A program made the translations under genes and the position numbers. 64,000 bases of DNA from Apostichopus japonicus (lineage: Eukaryota; Echinodermata; Holothuroidea; Aspidochirotida; Stichopodidae), in the NCBI RefSeq assembly GCF_037975245.1, contig NC_092576.1, positions 37,290,611 through 37,354,610 of the forward strand. The letters run 5' to 3'. Positions 59,801 through 64,000 of the stretch are shown in pieces. Position 1 is the stretch's first letter. Each line of letters begins with the position of its first letter. The notes under the pieces are model-generated. The model ran no database searches, had not been told where the DNA came from, and worked only from the letters and a program-made list of their open reading frames with translations.

Positions 59801-60221
59801 ATGCTGATTTGAATCTACACATGGTGTCACTCTGTTGTTCTTCTAGATTTTTAGAGTTAGATTAGATATGTTTACCTTGCCAAGGTTAATGTAATTCTAA
59901 GTTTCATTTAAAATGAAGCTAGCAATTGCAGAAAAAAAACGTAGACTAATTGTTAATTCACTCACTGGTGATAAATTATTTTAGTATAAACTTATATTTT
60001 ATTTGATCGTAAGCTATCAATCTGTTTTGTACTAAAAATGATATTGGAGTGTTTTTATATGTCGGTTATAATTATACACTAGTTGATCTTACTTTATTCT
60101 ATACAGAAATACCACATGGCAGCAGACCTGGATAGTCTCTAGAGGAAAGCGAAATCTTGAAACAGAATTAGAAGATGACGATACGTTACCAAGTACAGTG
60201 TACACTGACTCGAATATTTAA
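56849..60221 (+). CDS. Three 3'-terminal exons of an unidentified gene
   Basis: Exons 56849-56896 (16 codons), 58748-58773 and 60107-60221 have good acceptors (TTTACAG, TTCCATAG, TATACAG) and donors (GTAATA, GTAAGG), and join in one frame with no stop until TAA at 60219-60221. The protein end reads TKPIREELTDVEYRQE, then VKSFRHRYR, NTTWQQTWIVSRGKRN, LETELEDDDTLPSTVYTDSN and I. It is basic then acidic, with tyrosines in EYRQ and VYTD context, as in cytoplasmic tails that bind SH2 proteins; that is inference. No membrane segment or domain was found immediately upstream. It could be the 3' end of the NLR gene or of another gene starting between 48.7 and 56.8 kb. Two short exons make the call dependent on the phase match. 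Confidence 0.5.
56897..60106. other. Introns of the 3'-terminal exons
   Basis: Two introns (56897-58747 and 58774-60106). They contain a perfect AGGTCAAAGGTCA (57672-57684), a G run near 57797-57808 and no other recognised feature. Confidence 0.35.
57672..57684 (+). promoter_or_regulatory. DR1 nuclear-receptor-type motif
   Basis: AGGTCAAAGGTCA is two AGGTCA half-sites spaced by one base, the consensus for RXR, HNF4 and COUP-TF type receptors. It lies in an intron and could be chance or part of a repeat; a related pair of half-sites, AGGTCATTTGGGGTCA, occurs at about 57260. Confidence 0.3.
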
Positions 60222-62550
60222 GTCAGTTGTCGTAGAAAATGCAGTTCAGCTTTCCACCAACTTACTTCATTGTCGAAAGCTGCATGAATTCCTCATCATT
60301 GGGGCATTAATTAGGGTCAATGGTAGTCTTAGAGCAAGGCTTTGGTATTGTAGAGATAATCTCGAAGTTGTGCATGCACCCCCTGTTCACCCCAACCTTT
60401 ACGCACGCCACTCGGAAGCTGTTTGTAATGACTAAAGAATCACAAGAAACGTTTCCAGCACAATTAAAGAATGATAATTACGTGTTATACTAATTGGTAT
60501 GATGCCAGTCACCTGTCTTCAACTAAATTAATTGCGAGGAGAACAAACTAAAATGCTTGACATCACTTTCTGTAGTATAAGTCATGCGTTTGAAAGATAT
60601 GACTCATGTCACCACTAATTAGTAAAAGCAGGTGGGGCATCGGAACCCTTTGTCGCTGTTTCTACTCGTTTGTTTAACTTGTACTTCGTTATTTGAAAAA
60701 AAATACATACCCACCTATTTGATTGAGCTGTTGATCCGCATAATACCGTAGTTATGAAATGAGCCTAAATCTCCCTGAAGCTCGATTTATATTGTACGTG
60801 TTACTTGCAATTCGCATTTTTGTTTGCTTTTTTATTGTAAGATAAGTTTACCTTTCTCTGATTACGTCATCGTGATATTACTGCCAGACCAGGTACTGAT
60901 CGCATGCTGCTTGATACATATTGTAGTCCTAGGCATTTAAAGCCAAAGGCTGCCAGCCCAATTGGTGTTGGTAAACTACTGTCATAGTTTGACGCAAACT
61001 TAGTCTCATTTTTTTTGTATGGAAGAAATTCGAGTCTCACGACTAAAGCAACTGGATTACTAGTCTAGCAGCCACACCATTCATTCTGCTGTCACTAGAA
61101 GTATCACAATTTTAAACAGCATAACTCTTGTAGAGTATCAAGTAACACGTTCGTTATAAAATTACGAAGGCACATAGTCTAGTTGAAAATGAAAAAAAAA
61201 ATCTGTTAAATCAGTATATAATATTGATTTGGGTGAGTAACAAATAAGGCCTTATAAAATTTGATTACCAAATTAACATTATTTTAAAAAGAGGGTTGAC
61301 GTCATCATCGAATTATGATCAAAAGAACATTTCAAACATATTTTAATTGCGAACTTCCGAAAAACGGGAATATGTTTAAAAAGATACATCGGAATAATAT
61401 TTTCTTTTTCTATTTCTGAAAACGAGACATATCAATAATATAATTCTTCCTAAAGTCGTGTTTGATGTTTTGTAAAACATCATATATACCGACGACTATT
61501 TTACTACAATAACTGCCAAAGGATTCCTGAAGTTAAGGTTTTCTGAATTCAAAGGATAATATGAAACGGAGCTTGTGAAACGAAATACGTCCAAATACGT
61601 GGTGAAGATGATTGCAAGAATAAGGTCACGTGATCATACCTTAGTTATATCAAATAGCATCCCAATGAGAGATGATACGATTAATATGTTTTATCATATT
61701 CAATGTGGTAAATGTTTTGACATATGGATTTAAATCACACAAAATTTTTCGTTTAAATGAAATTGAAAAACTGTATTTAATCAATAAACATTTGTTCATG
61801 GTAATACCTGAGCTGTAAAACAAACCATGCATGTTTTAGTGGTAAAGCCTCGTATTAGTATACGTGTAAGTATTTGTATTACTTTTCTTATCATTGCCCG
61901 TCTTAGCTTCTTAAGTTTTGCAATTTTTTTGGCATAGAGTCTTCCTGAAAAAAATAAGAAATGTAAAGCGGGAATTTAAATCCCATTATGTCTTAGATCT
62001 TCTAGTTATAACGATAAAACAGAGTGCTACATAATCAGATAATTTGAAATGATTTTCTGTAATTATAAAGGTAAGAAGACGTTACTTTTTGATTTAAAGA
62101 CATGGTGCAACATGATCCATTTGGTAAAATATCTCAGAATAATTTTGTCTTTTAGCTTTATATTGTTGCTTTGTAAGTGCTTAATAATATTGTTTCCTTT
62201 TAAAAGATTTGATTTGATTTTATATTGGTTTTCCTGTCAAGAAATTGAAACATGCAGTATAATCCTCGACATAATACAAACTTACTTTAGCCTCTAAGTA
62301 GTAAAAAAAAAAATGGAACTTCATTTTTGCAAATTGAAAACAAATTAAATTCCAGGAATTATAAATGAATGAGAGTTAACTTTTTGTAAATATTATGATT
62401 GTACTTATCGATCATTGAATAGATTAAACAGAAATTAACCTATTGAATTACATTTTGTGTATTATGTATAGTTTTGCTTCTGCTTTGTTACGCATAGAAA
62501 GCAAGTATCTGTACAATTATTTTGAAGTTCGTTAAAATTGACATTTAGAC
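60222..62550. other. Probable 3' UTR then non-coding DNA
   Basis: Sequence after the TAA at 60221 would be 3' UTR of the last gene; the end is not defined. Further right nothing is recognised. Confidence 0.35.
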
Positions 62551-64000
62551 AGTTTAGTTTAGTAGAAAAAAGGATCAGAAGGGACACTTAAGTCCCCATC
62601 AAGGACCCTATAGAGAGACAAAAAAAACTGAAGACACAAACACTTAGACCCGATAACAATGCTTAAAGTGCTTGTCCAAAGCATACATAAGCCCATTGAT
62701 ACTACTTGCAAGTACAACTATCTCAGGCAAATCATTCCACTCATTCACAACCCTATTAGAAAAAGGTTATGCCGAATATTAATCCTACTATGTGAGTTTT
62801 GGAGTTTAAGACAATGACCTCTGGTACAACTACTGCTAGCAAACATGAAAAAGTCGGTAAAGGATAAATTTTAGAATCCATACACAACCTTGAAAACTTG
62901 GATCAAGTCCCCACTTACCCTCCTAAGCTCAAGTGTGGTGAGATTCAACAGTTGTAACCGCCTATTATAAGGAACACTATTTAAGAAACTAATCATCCTA
63001 GTAGCCCTCCTCTGGACCTTTTTAAGTACTTCCTTATCCTTAGCAAAATATGGGTTCCAAGCCTGCCCCCTCCCTTCACCAGATGAGGCCTAATCAACTG
63101 CTTATAAAGCCTCACTACGATGTCCTCTTTCAGAAAACTGAAGTTCCTCTTGATCATACCTAAAACCCTATTACCTCTTTAAGCAGCTTCAAGAAAATGT
63201 TTAGAAGGTTGCAGAGATGAGTTAATGTAGATACCTAGGTCTCTTTCAACAGAGACCTCCTGTAACTCCACACGATTAAGATTGTATGTAAACTTTTGGT
63301 TACTACTACCAATGTGCATTACCTTGCATTTATCAATATTAAAAAGCATTTGCCACCCTAAAGACCAGGAAAAAACCTTATCCAAATCCGTTTGAAACTT
63401 CTCAGAATCGCTTTTGGAAGAAACCGCAGAATACAATTTGGTGTCATTGGCAAACTTCTTAGCTGAACACGGAATATCTCCGTCGATGTCATTTATATAG
63501 GCAACAAACAACAAGAGACCCAATACAGACCCTTGTGGAACCCCACTAGTTACATCCTGTCAAGAAGAAGCACAGCCTTTAATTACCACCCTCTGTTTCC
63601 TATTACCAAGTCAATTCTCTATCCAAGAGAGTAAATTCCCATTGACATCCATGCTCTTCAGCCAAAGTAAAAGACGCTGGTGGGGAACTTAATCAAAGGA
63701 CTTCTGGAAATCCAGGAACACAACATCTACAGACTTGTGCCTATTTAGTGAGCTTGTTACATCTTCCATAAACTCAAGGACATTAGTGAGACAAGACTTT
63801 TTTTGACAAAAAACATGTTCAGACTCTCTGATCAGAGACTGACTGCTGAAGTGACAGACCATAGACTTTTTAACAATAGACTCCATTACCTTACATACAG
63901 TACTAGTGAGACTAACGGGCCTATAATTACAGGGCTTAGACTTATCACCCTTCCCCTTCTTCATTCATAAATTTACTAAAAACCAATGAGAGTGGAACAC
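62551..64000 (-). mobile_element. CR1-like LINE, decayed, continues past the window
   Basis: On the - strand from the right edge: CNYRPVSLTSTVCKVMES, FLDFQKSFD then a stop where VPH follows, SGVPQGSVLGLLLFVAYIND, KFANDTKLYSAV (catalytic FADD altered to FAND), FNIDKCKVMHIGSSN, VELQEVSVERDLGIYI, then RPHL and a WN-type C-terminus in other frames. The 3' end TTCTACTAAACTAAACT is at 62551. Its 3' 300 bp match 21998-22310. Stop codons (at least three) and the altered catalytic Asp mean it is dead. The endonuclease would lie beyond 64000. Confidence 0.8.

Overview
The window looks like animal nuclear DNA: AT-rich, intron-containing, with no operons and a dense load of transposable elements. The NACHT exon at 33515-35037 resembles the large NLR families of echinoderms, and short GGCCTA palindromes recur in the non-coding DNA. 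I infer an echinoderm, probably a sea cucumber; no database search was possible. Most of the window is transposon-derived. Host-gene exons are seen only between about 33.5 kb and 60.2 kb, all on the + strand.

Left part (1-6671): no genes, but three diverged copies of one 0.7-1 kb unit, two of them in direct tandem. Centre left (6672-16262): a 9.6 kb unit bounded by TTAA and an 18-bp terminal inverted repeat. It holds a decayed + strand gene with a P2X7 ballast-type zinc-binding domain, and a convergent - strand gene with a THAP domain exon and, more than 4.6 kb downstream, two phase-matched C-terminal exons. I interpret it as a dead Kolobok-like DNA transposon. Only 193 bp further on, 16456-26164 has the same design: TTAA, a different 25-bp inverted repeat, and a broken THAP-like start near the same end. 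It contains a LINE 3' fragment and a small MITE.

26.2-29.1 kb is a decayed - strand LINE split by a 1096-bp solo LTR with a 4-bp target duplication. 29.1-33.5 kb has no recognised gene; it holds one tRNA-derived relic. From 33.5 kb runs an NLR-type gene: a 1.5 kb NACHT exon, then repeat-type exons at 44.1 and 45.2 kb. Its first visible intron holds a Mag-like Gypsy relic, a MITE embedded in a (TA)n tract, a LINE relic, and an antisense CR1/L2-type LINE with an uninterrupted 1085-residue ORF. Exons at 46.9 and 48.5 kb duplicate the end of the NACHT exon and the next exon, so a second, truncated NLR copy follows the first. Three phase-matched exons at 56.8-60.2 kb form the 3' end of a gene with a short tyrosine-containing C-terminus; whether they belong to the NLR gene is open. 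The right end (62.55-64.0 kb) is another decayed LINE, of the same family as the fragment at 22.0 kb.

The most interesting content is the pair of adjacent TTAA/THAP units, one carrying a P2X7-ballast-type gene, and the partly duplicated NLR locus that has been broken up by retroelements.
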